Shown here: in pieces, positions 17,583 through 26,248 of the stretch
Layout of the letters: every line of letters begins with the position of its first letter
How positions within the stretch are numbered: position 1 is the first letter of the stretch
Assembly (NCBI RefSeq): GCF_011752935.1
Contig: NZ_VWWO01000001.1
Coordinates: 1,798,001-1,862,000, forward strand
Origin: Chitinophaga sp. Cy-1792
GTDB lineage: Bacteria > Bacteroidota > Bacteroidia > Chitinophagales > Chitinophagaceae
DNA length: 64,000 bases
Reading direction: 5' to 3'
Position numbers and translations under genes: made by a program
Notes under the pieces: model-generated
Told to the model about the DNA's origin: nothing
The model's input: only the letters and a program-made list of their open reading frames with translations
The model's database searches: none

Positions 17583-17628
17583 AGCAACAAAAAAAGCGAT
17601 CGCCAAGGCGATCGCTTTTTTTGTTGCT
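17583..17628. terminator. Perfect 22-bp bidirectional terminator
   Basis: The arms begin AGCAACAAAAAAAGCGATCG and pair over 22 bp around a two-base loop. The seven-A / seven-T tracts inside the arms give a T run in either direction, as expected of a bidirectional terminator between converging genes. Confidence 0.85.
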
Positions 17629-17642
17629 GACGGGTAAAGCTG

Positions 17643-18959
17643 TTAATTCTTTACCGCATTCATTTTAATATCTGTAGAATCACCTTTCTGGATGATATAG
17701 ATGTTTTTGTTTTCGAAGTAGGAAGGTGTGGTTTCACCATCTTTCACATATACCGGCTGGAAGTCGAATTGTGAAATAACTTTCGGAGCATCATTTACTT
17801 CGGCGTTGAAGTAAACGCCGTTCTGTTTCATGAGGCGGATAAAGAAGTAGGTCATATCGAATCCTTTATAAGCCATGTCAGAAGGGCGTGCGCGGTATGT
17901 TCTGCGGAAGTAGTCGCTTACATAACGGCTATAGTAATCTGTTTTGTCGTTGTAGTAGGGAGAGGAATAATAGATCTGCAGACCTTTAAATTCCGGCTCT
18001 TTGAATTTGAATACATCCCAGGTAGGCATACCATAAACCTGCATCGGATAGGTGGCGGAATTGGCGCTGAGCTTGCGCAGGATAGCTTTGGAGCCATTTT
18101 CATCCAGGGCTGTTACAACGATGACGTTGGTACGGTCGGTAAGCAGGTATTTAGACAGTTCTTCCGGTGTAGTGGCGTCGGTCCAGACAACTTCGCGAAT
18201 CCTTGATTTTTTAGGATTGGTAGATTTGTCGTAGGCCGCTTTGAAATCTGCGCCCATGCGGGATTCGAAGGCCGAATTTCTGCGGAGCAGGATAATGTTT
18301 TTGTTGGCAAATGCCTGCTGGATATAATCCTGAATAGCTTCACAGTGTGTTTTGAGGGTACTGTTGCTGATAAACAGGAAAGGATTATCGGTGATGCCGC
18401 CATCATTCGGATAGGTGGCGGAGATAAAGTTAATTTCTTTATTGCGGGAGAAGTCGCTGAGTTCTTTCAGGTCAGGATTGGTAACAGAAGCGATGATAAG
18501 GTCAGTGGCATCCAGTACTTTGCTGTTGATCAGGTTGGGGATGCTTTGTTTGCCTTTGCTGTCGTAAACGGTTACACGGAGGTTATATCCTTGTGCCTGA
18601 AGGGTATCCAGTGCCAGCTGGGCGCCTTCGTAAAATTCTAGTCCTGGCAATACATAGCGTGGCATGGTACGGCCTGGAATATCTGTGGAGCCTGCGAAAA
18701 CAGAATCGAGGAACAATGGGGTGAAAATGGCAACGTTGTAGGTGCTTCTTTTAACATCTCTGGCGAAAGCCGGAACATTAAAAGGGATTTTTTTATCCAC
18801 TTTTGGTGGTTCAGGTTTTTTCTCGACAGGTTTGTTGGTGGTAACGTTTGCCGGGTTGGAAGTTTTGGAAACGGCTTTTTTAGAAGAAGAGCAGGCGCTG
18901 AATGCGACCGCTATGGCCATTCCGGCAAACAGGTGTTTTATAGAAAAAGACAGGTTCAT
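17643..18959 (-). CDS. Periplasmic-binding (LivK-like) lipoprotein
   Basis: A 438-residue lipoprotein. The signal peptide MNLSFSIKHLFAG leads to a lipobox ending at Cys23 (AFSACSSSKK), then a Lys/Pro/Thr-rich linker of about 50 residues, then a type 1 periplasmic-binding fold like branched-chain amino-acid receptors (YNVAIFTPLFLDS, later LIIASVTNPDLKELSDFS and NIILLRRNSAFESRMGADFK). I place the start at 18959; an ATG at 18986 would put extra residues before the signal. Relatives sit next to guaA in other Bacteroidota, and some carry LysM domains; none is seen here. Role unknown; ligand binding or envelope maintenance is plausible. Confidence 0.78.
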   Translation of the reverse strand: MNLSFSIKHLFAGMAIAVAFSACSSSKKAVSKTSNPANVTTNKPVEKKPEPPKVDKKIPFNVPAFARDVKRSTYNVAIFTPLFLDSVFAGSTDIPGRTMPRYVLPGLEFYEGAQLALDTLQAQGYNLRVTVYDSKGKQSIPNLINSKVLDATDLIIASVTNPDLKELSDFSRNKEINFISATYPNDGGITDNPFLFISNSTLKTHCEAIQDYIQQAFANKNIILLRRNSAFESRMGADFKAAYDKSTNPKKSRIREVVWTDATTPEELSKYLLTDRTNVIVVTALDENGSKAILRKLSANSATYPMQVYGMPTWDVFKFKEPEFKGLQIYYSSPYYNDKTDYYSRYVSDYFRRTYRARPSDMAYKGFDMTYFFIRLMKQNGVYFNAEVNDAPKVISQFDFQPVYVKDGETTPSYFENKNIYIIQKGDSTDIKMNAVKN

Positions 18960-19057
18960 AACAATTGGCAGTTTGTGCTGTGACATAAAATTTAACAACC
19001 GACCGGCAGCTACTGCATAAGTTGTGCCGATCGGTTATTGTTGGTTCCTTTTGCCCG

Positions 19058-20596
19058 TTATTCCCACTCGATAGTAGCAGGTGGCTTGGAACTGATATCA
19101 TAAACAACGCGGTTAATACCTTTAACGCGGTTGATTATATCGTTCGACATTTTTGCCAGGAATTCGTACGGAAGATGTGCCCAGTCGGCGGTCATACCAT
19201 CTACGGAGGTTACAGCGCGGAGCGCTACAGTAAACTCGTAGGTACGTTCGTCGCCCATAACACCTACGCTTTGTACCGGGAGGAGGATGGTACCTGCCTG
19301 CCATACTTTGTCGTAGAGGCCAGCTTCACGCAGTCCGTCGATATAGATAGCATCTGCCTGCTGGAGCATATCTACTTTTTCAGGAGTGATAGCGCCGAGG
19401 ATACGGATAGCCAGGCCCGGACCAGGGAAAGGATGGCGTGCCAGGAAGATGTCGCTGATACCGATTTCGCGGCCTACACGGCGTACCTCGTCTTTGAAGA
19501 GGAAGCGAAGTGGTTCTACCAGCTGCATATTCATTTTTTCAGGAAGGCCACCTACGTTGTGGTGTGATTTGATGGTAACTGAAGGACCGTTAACAGAAAC
19601 GGATTCGATTACATCCGGGTAGATGGTTCCTTGTCCGAGGAAGGAAATATCTTTCAGTTCGGCAGCTTCGTGCTGGAATACCTCGATAAAGAGGCGGCCG
19701 ATGATCTTACGTTTCTTTTCAGGATCGGAAACGCCGTCCAGCTGACCGTAGAAAAGTTCTTTTGCGTTGATACCTTTCACGTTGAGGCCCATATGTTTAT
19801 AGGACTCGAGTACGGTTTCATATTCGTCTTTGCGGAGCAAACCATTGTCTACGAAGATGCAGAACAGGTTTTTACCGATGGCTTTGTGGATCAGTTCAGC
19901 TGCTACGGTACTATCTACGCCACCGCTGAGGGCCATTACCACACGTTTGTCGCCTACCTGTTCCTTAATTTTGGCGATGGTTTCCTGAACGAATTGAGCA
20001 GGAGTCCAGTCCTGGGTGCAACCACAAACATGCAGCAGGAAGTTACGGATGATCTGTTTTCCTTCCAGGGAGTGGGTTACTTCCGGGTGGAATTGCAGGC
20101 CGTAGATAGGGTTAGCCGCTACGGAAGTGCTTTTGAAGGCAGCAACCGGGATATTTTCGGTGGTAGCGATTATTTCGAAGCTTTCAGGGATGCGTTTGAT
20201 GGTGTCGGAGTGACTCATCCAAACCTGGCTTTTCCCGGAGATATCATATAATAACTTTTCCTCTTTGTCGTTGTGCTCCATAAAGGCGCGGCCGTATTCA
20301 CGGATGTTGGATTTAGCCACATCGCCACCGAAGTTTTTGGCCATCAGCTGGGCGCCGTAGCAAACGCCGAGTACCGGTACTTTTGCTGCCATGGCTGCAA
20401 TATCAACGGTAGGTGCATTCGGATCATTTACGGAAAACGGACTACCGGATAATATAATTCCTTTGATGGACTCGTCCCAGGCAATTGGCTGGAGACATGG
20501 TTTAATTTCGCAATAAACATTCAGTTCGCGTATGCTGCGTGCAATCAGCTGTGTATACTGAGAACCGAAATCGAGGATAAGTATCTTTTCTGTCAT
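19058..20596 (-). CDS. guaA: GMP synthase (glutamine-hydrolysing)
   Basis: A 512-residue enzyme converting XMP to GMP with glutamine and ATP. The class I glutaminase domain has nucleophile Cys79 in GVCYGAQ, with His170 and Glu172 in FHPE. The ATP-pyrophosphatase domain has the PP-loop SGGVDS (224-229). The C-terminal dimerisation domain ends with the normal PPATIEWE. It is complete and of standard length. The next gene on the strand is the LivK-like lipoprotein, 98 bases downstream. Confidence 0.97.
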   Translation of the reverse strand: MTEKILILDFGSQYTQLIARSIRELNVYCEIKPCLQPIAWDESIKGIILSGSPFSVNDPNAPTVDIAAMAAKVPVLGVCYGAQLMAKNFGGDVAKSNIREYGRAFMEHNDKEEKLLYDISGKSQVWMSHSDTIKRIPESFEIIATTENIPVAAFKSTSVAANPIYGLQFHPEVTHSLEGKQIIRNFLLHVCGCTQDWTPAQFVQETIAKIKEQVGDKRVVMALSGGVDSTVAAELIHKAIGKNLFCIFVDNGLLRKDEYETVLESYKHMGLNVKGINAKELFYGQLDGVSDPEKKRKIIGRLFIEVFQHEAAELKDISFLGQGTIYPDVIESVSVNGPSVTIKSHHNVGGLPEKMNMQLVEPLRFLFKDEVRRVGREIGISDIFLARHPFPGPGLAIRILGAITPEKVDMLQQADAIYIDGLREAGLYDKVWQAGTILLPVQSVGVMGDERTYEFTVALRAVTSVDGMTADWAHLPYEFLAKMSNDIINRVKGINRVVYDISSKPPATIEWE

Positions 20597-20603
20597 GGTG
20601 GTG

Positions 20604-20611
20604 CAAAGATA
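20604..20611 (-). promoter_or_regulatory. -7 promoter element for guaA
   Basis: On the minus strand TATCTTTG matches TAnnTTTG and ends seven bases before the guaA ATG. As with the purine permease, the resulting mRNA would have almost no leader. Confidence 0.5.
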
Positions 20612-20689
20612 AAGTCATTCCGGTAAATTCAGATTTTGAAATTCCAAATTCCGAAATCTGCCGTATCTTCCGGTATTAATATACCCTTT

Positions 20690-21424
20690 ATGAGAAAAAA
20701 TATAAGCTGGTACTTTAGCTTCCTAACCCTTGCCACTGTTACGTTTTTAACTTCCTGCAATCAATTTGGTAGAACCGTCAAAGGAAACGGTCAGGTGATC
20801 ACAGAAAATCGTCCGGTGGCTCCTTTTAAGGCCATCCGCGTAGAAGCAGGAATGAATGTTTTTATTAAACAGGGCCCTACACAGTCGGCCACCATTGATG
20901 CGGAAAGTAATATTATGCCCCTGATAGAGCTGGTACCAGACGGTGATCAGTTGATAATCAGGCTGAAAAACAAACTGAGTGCGCGGACACATAATAAATT
21001 CGATATACATATCTCTACCGAAGAATTGAGTAAGGTAGCCGTTGCCGGTAGTGGAGATATTGAGCTGGACGGGCAATTCACGTCTAAAGATGCCATCGAA
21101 GTGAAGATTGGCGGAGCGGGTAGCATTTCCGGACAGCTGGATGCACCTAAAGTGACAGCAGCTATTGCAGGTGCCGGTGATATCAAACTGACCGGCCAGA
21201 CCCGCGATTTGAGCGTAAGTATCGGTGGTGCAGGTAATTTCGTTGGTGATAACCTGCTTTCTGAAAATGCAGAAGTAAAAATTGCAGGTAGCGGCGATGC
21301 AAAAGTGCATGCGAGCGTTTCCCTGAAAGCAAAAATTGCAGGTTCCGGAGATATTGCCTACAAGGGCTCTCCTCAGGTATCCTCTTCTATAGCGGGTTCG
21401 GGCTCTGTTAAGAAAATTGATTAA
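20690..21424 (+). CDS. Head-GIN domain lipoprotein (DUF2807)
   Basis: A 244-residue lipoprotein. The ATG at 20690 gives MRKNISWYF, a hydrophobic core and lipobox FLTSCNQF. An in-frame ATG 18 codons earlier would spoil the signal. The mature part is a right-handed beta-helix of short repeats rich in Gly, Ala, Ile and Val, with phrases such as VAVAGSGDIELDG, IGGAGSISGQL and IAGSGDAKVHA, which define the GIN domain. These proteins are abundant in Bacteroidota envelopes; function unknown. Divergent from guaA. Confidence 0.88.
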   Translation: MRKNISWYFSFLTLATVTFLTSCNQFGRTVKGNGQVITENRPVAPFKAIRVEAGMNVFIKQGPTQSATIDAESNIMPLIELVPDGDQLIIRLKNKLSARTHNKFDIHISTEELSKVAVAGSGDIELDGQFTSKDAIEVKIGGAGSISGQLDAPKVTAAIAGAGDIKLTGQTRDLSVSIGGAGNFVGDNLLSENAEVKIAGSGDAKVHASVSLKAKIAGSGDIAYKGSPQVSSSIAGSGSVKKID

Positions 21425-21718
21425 AAATATTTACAAAATTTTAACAAATTTCTTATCATAAAAAGTCTGATTCTTAGTTATTTAGATTGGTAAAAAACTA
21501 AAGTCCTTTAGTCCAGGTACTGCATCAAATATGTAAGCCGATTGGTGCAGTATCTGGCTGGGGCACAAGCCACCAACTATCTATCTCCTGCTTACTACCC
21601 CATATAAATTCCCTGCCTTTTGAGGTTGCCTTTGTATCAAATTATTATTAAATCATATAATTCAATCTATCTTTTTTGTAAGTTTACAGCTTCAAAAGCT
21701 TGAACCTCCTGTTTCTTT
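21425..21718 (+). other. Leader region of the dar locus with hairpins
   Basis: The 294-base gap holds no gene. A short hairpin ACTAAA/TTTAGT (21497-21512) is followed by a 16-bp imperfect stem, CCAGGTACTGCATCAA (21513-21528) with TTGGTGCAGTATCTGG (21542-21557), two G-U pairs and a 13-base loop. No T run follows, so this is more like a structured leader than a plain terminator. The rest is AT-rich and probably holds the dar promoter, which I could not pin down. Confidence 0.4.
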
Positions 21719-22642
21719 ATGAATGTAAAACCGAAGGTCCTGGTCGTATACTATACTCAAACCGGACAACTTAGAAGGATTGTTGATCATGTGCTGGCGC
21801 CCCTGGAAGGGAAAGTGGATGTTACCTATGAGCAACTGGTACCAGTAGAGCCTTTTGTATTTCCCTGGAAGAAAGAGACTTTTTACGACACCATGCCGGA
21901 AACGGTACTGGGAAGACCTCGTGGTATTCAGCCGCTGAAAGTGGATGTTAACGCGCATTTCGACCTGGTATTGCTGGCGTATCAGCCCTGGTTCCTGTCC
22001 CCATCACAGCCAACGGCAGCCTTCCTCCAGAGCGGTGATGCTGCGAAGCTCCTGAAGGGAAAAACCGTGGTAACCCTCGTTGGTGGCCGTAATATGTGGC
22101 TCAATGCCCAGGAAACGGTAAAACAGCATCTTGATAAGGCAGGTGCCAAACTGGCCGGAAATATTGTACTTGTTGATAAATCCCCTAACCTGGTTTCCCT
22201 GGTAACTGTTTTGCGCTGGTTGTTTAAAGGTAAAAAAGAAGCCTCCCGATTCCTGCCACAGGGTGGTGTTCAGGAAAATGAAATCATTACCAGCAAGCGT
22301 TTTGCAGGCCCGCTGGGCAAGGCATTGGAGTCGGCAGACTGGCAGCCGCTGCAAGGTGAATTACTGGCCATGGATGCCGTAGAACTGATTCCTGACCTTA
22401 TTTTGCTTGAAGACCGTGGTATCAAAGCCTTCCGCTACTGGGCAAAATTCATTAGCGCCAAAGGTGGCCCCGGTGAAGCCTCCCGCAAACCAAGGGTTTC
22501 CATGTACCGTTCCCTGCTGATCCCTGGAATCATCGTACTGTCGCCGGTTACGATCATTTCATCCCTTATAAAGAAAAACCTGAAAAAGGCGGAATTACAA
22601 CGAAAAGTAGACTACTACAAAGGCGTCTCCCTGCGCAATTAA
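21719..22642 (+). CDS. darA: Dialkylresorcinol condensing enzyme DarA
   Basis: A 307-residue protein starting MNVKPKVLVVYYTQTGQLRR, a flavodoxin-like opening, with a hydrophobic stretch near the C-terminus (about 262-280). It corresponds to DarA, which together with the ketosynthase DarB condenses two acyl precursors to make the dialkylresorcinol part of flexirubins. The identification rests on the N-terminal style, length and the DarB-type gene next to it. It is the first gene of the plus-strand locus; 191 bases separate it from darB, so darB may have its own promoter. Confidence 0.85.
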   Translation: MNVKPKVLVVYYTQTGQLRRIVDHVLAPLEGKVDVTYEQLVPVEPFVFPWKKETFYDTMPETVLGRPRGIQPLKVDVNAHFDLVLLAYQPWFLSPSQPTAAFLQSGDAAKLLKGKTVVTLVGGRNMWLNAQETVKQHLDKAGAKLAGNIVLVDKSPNLVSLVTVLRWLFKGKKEASRFLPQGGVQENEIITSKRFAGPLGKALESADWQPLQGELLAMDAVELIPDLILLEDRGIKAFRYWAKFISAKGGPGEASRKPRVSMYRSLLIPGIIVLSPVTIISSLIKKNLKKAELQRKVDYYKGVSLRN

Positions 22643-22749
22643 TCAAATAAATGCAGATCTGGCTATATCATCTGCATACCATATAACCCTTTTCGGGTAA
22701 TGGCGTAATAATTGTAATTCAGATTAGAATTTTATATTTACGCTCTATA

Positions 22750-22763
22750 ATTTGTGTACAAAT
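22750..22763 (+). promoter_or_regulatory. Palindrome upstream of darB, possible operator
   Basis: ATTTGTGTACAAAT is a perfect 14-base palindrome, 70 bases before the darB ATG. It lies beside a near-match to the -7 consensus (TATAATTTG). The position suits a repressor or activator site, but there is no independent support. Confidence 0.3.
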
Positions 22764-22833
22764 CAAAGCATGTTTCATTGTGATGTTTGCTAAGGTTTTG
22801 TAACTAACCTTAATCAGATCGAATTTTTTTCAA

Positions 22834-23970
22834 ATGAAGGAAGTATATATTACCAGGCTTTCCAAATTTTTGCCAAACAAGCCTGTCGAAAATGAAGAAA
22901 TGGAAAGCATCCTCGGAATGGTGGACGGAAAGCCTTCCCGTATGCGTTTGAAGATTTTGGGTAATAACAAGATCAAAACAAGATACTACTCACTGGACCA
23001 GGACGGAAAATCTACGCATTCCAATGCCGAAATGACTGCTGAGGCAGTAAAAGCACTGTTTGACGAGAAAAATCCAATCAGCGACTTACAACTGCTGGCC
23101 TGTGGTACTACTTCTCCTGATCAGCTCCTGCCAAACCATGCCGCTATGGTGCATGGTTTGCTGAAATGCCAGCCCGTTGAACTTATTGCTGCCACCGGCG
23201 CCTGCGCTGCTGGTATGCAAGCCTTCAAGTATGCCTGGATGTCTATCCGCTGTGGAAACACTTCCAACGCAGTTAGTACCGGCTCTGAAAAATTCTCCGC
23301 CTGGATGCTGGCCGAAAAATTCCAGCCGGAAGCTGATAAACAAAACCTCCTGGCACAAAATGGCTTCATCGCCTTTGAAAAAGACTTCCTCCGCTGGATG
23401 CTCTCCGATGGCGCCAGCGCTGCATATTTCTCTGATAAGCCTAATGAAGATGGTATCTCCCTCCGTGTAGACTGGGTGGAAATTGCTTCTTATGCGCATG
23501 AGCTGGAAACCTGCATGTATGCTGGTTCCGTGAAAAACGAAGATGGTTCTACCAAAGGATGGATCGATATGACTCCTGACGAGTGGGCAGAACACAGTGT
23601 TTTCTCCTTTAAGCAGGATACCCGATTACTCGGAAAAAATATTGTTCCTTCCGGTGCTGTCATGTGGAAACAAATGGTAGAACGTTATGGCATCAACCTC
23701 GACGAAATCGACTGGTTCCTGCCTCACCTGTCTTCCGAATTTTTCCGCTTGAAAATTGATGAGGAAATCACCCGTATCGGCGTGCCTATCCCATTGGAAA
23801 AATGGTTCACCAACCTGGCCAATGTAGGTAACGTAGGTACCGCATCTCCTTACCTGATGCTGGAAGAACTGATGAATACCGGCCAACTGAAAAAAGGCCA
23901 GAAAATTGTGATGATGGTTCCGGAAAGCGCGCGCTTCTCCTATGCCTATGCCGGTATTACTGTTGTATAA
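22834..23970 (+). CDS. darB: Ketosynthase III-like enzyme DarB
   Basis: A 378-residue thiolase-fold enzyme of the KAS III group. The Cys-His-Asn triad is visible: Cys124 in ATGACAAGMQ, His298 in DWFLPHLSS, and Asn330 or Asn333 in NLANVGNVG. With DarA it forms 2,5-dialkylcyclohexane-1,3-diones that are then aromatised to dialkylresorcinols, a half of flexirubin pigments. The chromosomal pair darA-darB is the usual marker of such clusters in Bacteroidota. 24 bases separate it from the following small gene. Confidence 0.9.
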   Translation: MKEVYITRLSKFLPNKPVENEEMESILGMVDGKPSRMRLKILGNNKIKTRYYSLDQDGKSTHSNAEMTAEAVKALFDEKNPISDLQLLACGTTSPDQLLPNHAAMVHGLLKCQPVELIAATGACAAGMQAFKYAWMSIRCGNTSNAVSTGSEKFSAWMLAEKFQPEADKQNLLAQNGFIAFEKDFLRWMLSDGASAAYFSDKPNEDGISLRVDWVEIASYAHELETCMYAGSVKNEDGSTKGWIDMTPDEWAEHSVFSFKQDTRLLGKNIVPSGAVMWKQMVERYGINLDEIDWFLPHLSSEFFRLKIDEEITRIGVPIPLEKWFTNLANVGNVGTASPYLMLEELMNTGQLKKGQKIVMMVPESARFSYAYAGITVV

Positions 23971-23994
23971 TAATCACCCTTAAAAACTGCTGAC

Positions 23995-24393
23995 ATGAAA
24001 AAAGATGAGGTGCCTCAGGATGGCGATAACCTGCATGAAGGTACTTTCAAACAGATTATGTATGCGGTGGATAACGCAGGAAATTACGTCCAGGTGCAAA
24101 GTGCAGGGTGGGAGCCCGAAAACGTAGCCCTGGGACAAGCCTGGGAAGAAGTGCATGAAAGAGTAAACACTGCCAGAAACCGCGTATTGGCCGGAGAAAT
24201 CAGTCCGATCGCTTATTACATGGAAAAAAATATCATGGACCTGGCATTGCTGGCAAACTATGTCGGCAAATTCCAATGGCAGGTGAAAAGACATATGAAA
24301 CCTGCTGTCTTTAAACGACTGAGTCCCCAAATGCTGCAACGTTACGCGGATGCCTTCAAAATCAGTGTGACAGCGCTTCAGCAGATTAAATAA
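23995..24393 (+). CDS. Small protein in the dar locus, possible HTH
   Basis: A 132-residue soluble protein, not recognised by name. The N-terminal 60 residues are acidic. The C-terminal part (about 76-130) has an arrangement similar to an XRE/Cro helix-turn-helix core: MDLALLANYVGKFQWQVKRH, then a basic turn, then LSPQMLQRYADAFKISVTAL, which resembles the closing helices of that fold. This would make it a DNA-binding regulator or a degenerate scaffold. Placement directly after darB suggests a pathway-specific role. A 22-bp hairpin follows. Confidence 0.6.
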   Translation: MKKDEVPQDGDNLHEGTFKQIMYAVDNAGNYVQVQSAGWEPENVALGQAWEEVHERVNTARNRVLAGEISPIAYYMEKNIMDLALLANYVGKFQWQVKRHMKPAVFKRLSPQMLQRYADAFKISVTALQQIK

Positions 24394-24402
24394 TTCAACA
24401 GT

Positions 24403-24452
24403 ATAATTATCAGACGGAGTTTCGTACAACCGGAACTCCGTTTGATAATTAT
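24403..24452 (+). other. Large intra-operon hairpin flanked by 9-base repeats
   Basis: A 22-bp stem beginning ATAATTATCAGACGGAG (24403-24424) with a six-base loop and its complement (24431-24452), two G-U pairs. The repeat TAATTCAAC sits on both sides (24391-24399 and 24460-24468). There is no T run. It could be a processing or attenuation element inside the dar operon, or a small inserted palindrome with target duplication. Confidence 0.55.
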
Positions 24453-24469
24453 AGCGACATAATTCAACT

Positions 24470-25471
24470 ATGAGCGATATTCATTTCCATCACACCCAGA
24501 CAGCGCATTGCGAAAGTGGCGTTATCTCCAACCTTCTGGGCCACCATGGCTTGCAAATCAGTGAGCCCATGGCCTTTGGTATCGGAGCAGGCCTGTTTTT
24601 CGGACACCTGCCGTTTGTAAAGGTGAATGGCGTGCCAGGAACTACCTACAGGATCTGGCCGGGAGCAATTTTTCAGCGGGTATGTGACCGCCTCGGCATT
24701 AAAATGCAGGTTGAAAAATTCAACTCCGTGGAAAAAGGAATGACAGCACTGGACAATACCCTGGCAGCAGGAAGTCCGGCAGGAATGCTCTCCAGCGTAT
24801 ACTACCTGACTTATTTCCCGGAATCTTACCGTTTCCACTTCAACGCACATAACCTGGTGGTATACGGAAAAGAAAACGGACAATACCTGGTCAGTGACCC
24901 GGTGATGGACACGGTAACGGCTATATCCCCGGAAGCATTGGCACAGGCCCGCTTTGCAAAAGGATTTCCGGCGCCTAAAGGAAAAATGTATTATCCCGTT
25001 AGTGTTCCCAAAGAGGTCTCTTTAGAAAAACCGATTATCGCAGGTATCAAACAAACCTGTCACTATATGCTGAAAGTACCTATTCCTATGTTTGGAGTAG
25101 ATGGTATCCGTTTTTTAGCAAAAAGAATAAAAAAATACCCTGAAAAGCTGGACCCTCGCCGGGCCGGACTCTACCTGGGCAACGTTATCCGTATGCAGGA
25201 AGAAATTGGCACCGGTGGTGCTGGTTTCCGCTTTATCTATGCTGCATTTCTACAGGAAGCATCAGAAAAACTCAATAAACCGGAGTTGTCTGTGCTGGCA
25301 GGTGAGCTGACCCAGATCGGTGACCTGTGGCGTAATTTCGCCTTTTCCGCCGGCAGGGTGTGTAAAAGTCGTAGTGCCGATAACGTTTCCTATGGCGACC
25401 TGAGTGAAATGCTTTTCCGTAACGCCGCCGCTGAAGAAGCTTTCTTCCGTAAGCTCAGCAAGGTGTTTTAA
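24470..25471 (+). CDS. BtrH-like thiol acyltransferase
   Basis: A 333-residue protein with the N-terminal signature of the BtrH family: a short strand then HCESGVISNLLGHHG with the candidate nucleophile Cys (about residue 16), followed by FGIGAGLFFGHLPF. The C-terminal half is helical (DUF4872-like). BtrH transfers an acyl chain from an acyl carrier protein to an acceptor during butirosin synthesis. In a flexirubin locus a related enzyme could join the polyene acid to the resorcinol or move acyl chains between carriers; that is inference. The stop is followed nine bases later by the ABC ATPase ATG. Confidence 0.82.
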   Translation: MSDIHFHHTQTAHCESGVISNLLGHHGLQISEPMAFGIGAGLFFGHLPFVKVNGVPGTTYRIWPGAIFQRVCDRLGIKMQVEKFNSVEKGMTALDNTLAAGSPAGMLSSVYYLTYFPESYRFHFNAHNLVVYGKENGQYLVSDPVMDTVTAISPEALAQARFAKGFPAPKGKMYYPVSVPKEVSLEKPIIAGIKQTCHYMLKVPIPMFGVDGIRFLAKRIKKYPEKLDPRRAGLYLGNVIRMQEEIGTGGAGFRFIYAAFLQEASEKLNKPELSVLAGELTQIGDLWRNFAFSAGRVCKSRSADNVSYGDLSEMLFRNAAAEEAFFRKLSKVF

Positions 25472-25480
25472 TTGAGTGAT

Positions 25481-26227
25481 ATGGCTGCTATTGATGTAAA
25501 AGAATTGTACAAAACCTATAAAGGAGCGGACGAACCTACATTAAAAGGACTCTCCTTTTCTTTCAGGGAAGGCAGTATAGCCGGGTTACTGGGGCCTAAC
25601 GGCGCCGGTAAAACGACGACGATCTCCATTCTCTGCGGGCTTGTACGGGGCGACAGTGGCAATGTGCTGATAAACGGCCTTCACCAGGATGGCGGCCATC
25701 GTGAGGCCATCAAGCGTCTCGTAGGTATTGTGCCACAGCGTATTGCATTGTACCCGCAACTGAGCGCCCTGGAAAATCTGACTTACTTCGGCAATCTTTA
25801 CGGCTTTAAAGGCAACACATTAAAGACAAAAATTCTTGACCTGCTCGAGCGGTTCGGACTGGAAAAGAGTGTCAATAAAGAAATTTATAAATATTCAGGC
25901 GGAATGAAGCGGAGGGCGAATATCATCGCTGCCATCCTTCATCAGCCTGCATTATTGGTGCTGGACGAACCTACAGCTGGCGTAGATGTTCAGTCCAGAA
26001 GCGTTATACTCCAGTTTCTGCGCGATTACAACAGCCAGGGCAATAGTATCCTCTATACGTCCCACCTGCTGGAAGAAGCACAGTCTCTTTGCGATGATGT
26101 AGTCATCATGGACGAAGGACGCAAAGTTATACAAGGCAACCCTGAAGACCTGATAGCGGCACTGCCCGACTGTCAGAACCTGGAGGATGTTTTCCTGCAT
26201 TATACAGGATATGCTTTGAGAGATTAA
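25481..26227 (+). CDS. ABC transporter ATP-binding protein of the dar locus
   Basis: A 248-residue ATPase of the ABC-2 exporter type. Walker A is GPNGAGKT, the Q-loop lies in IVPQRIALYPQLSALENL, the signature is YSGGMKRRANIIAA, Walker B is LLVLDEPTAGVD, with a distal H-loop TSHLLEEAQ. I use the ATG at 25481; a TTG nine bases upstream, directly after the previous stop codon, is possible. It pairs with the permease that follows 21 bases later and probably moves a pigment intermediate or lipid-like product across the inner membrane. Confidence 0.92.
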   Translation: MAAIDVKELYKTYKGADEPTLKGLSFSFREGSIAGLLGPNGAGKTTTISILCGLVRGDSGNVLINGLHQDGGHREAIKRLVGIVPQRIALYPQLSALENLTYFGNLYGFKGNTLKTKILDLLERFGLEKSVNKEIYKYSGGMKRRANIIAAILHQPALLVLDEPTAGVDVQSRSVILQFLRDYNSQGNSILYTSHLLEEAQSLCDDVVIMDEGRKVIQGNPEDLIAALPDCQNLEDVFLHYTGYALRD

Positions 26228-26248
26228 TTTTTATACGGGAATTCCGAT

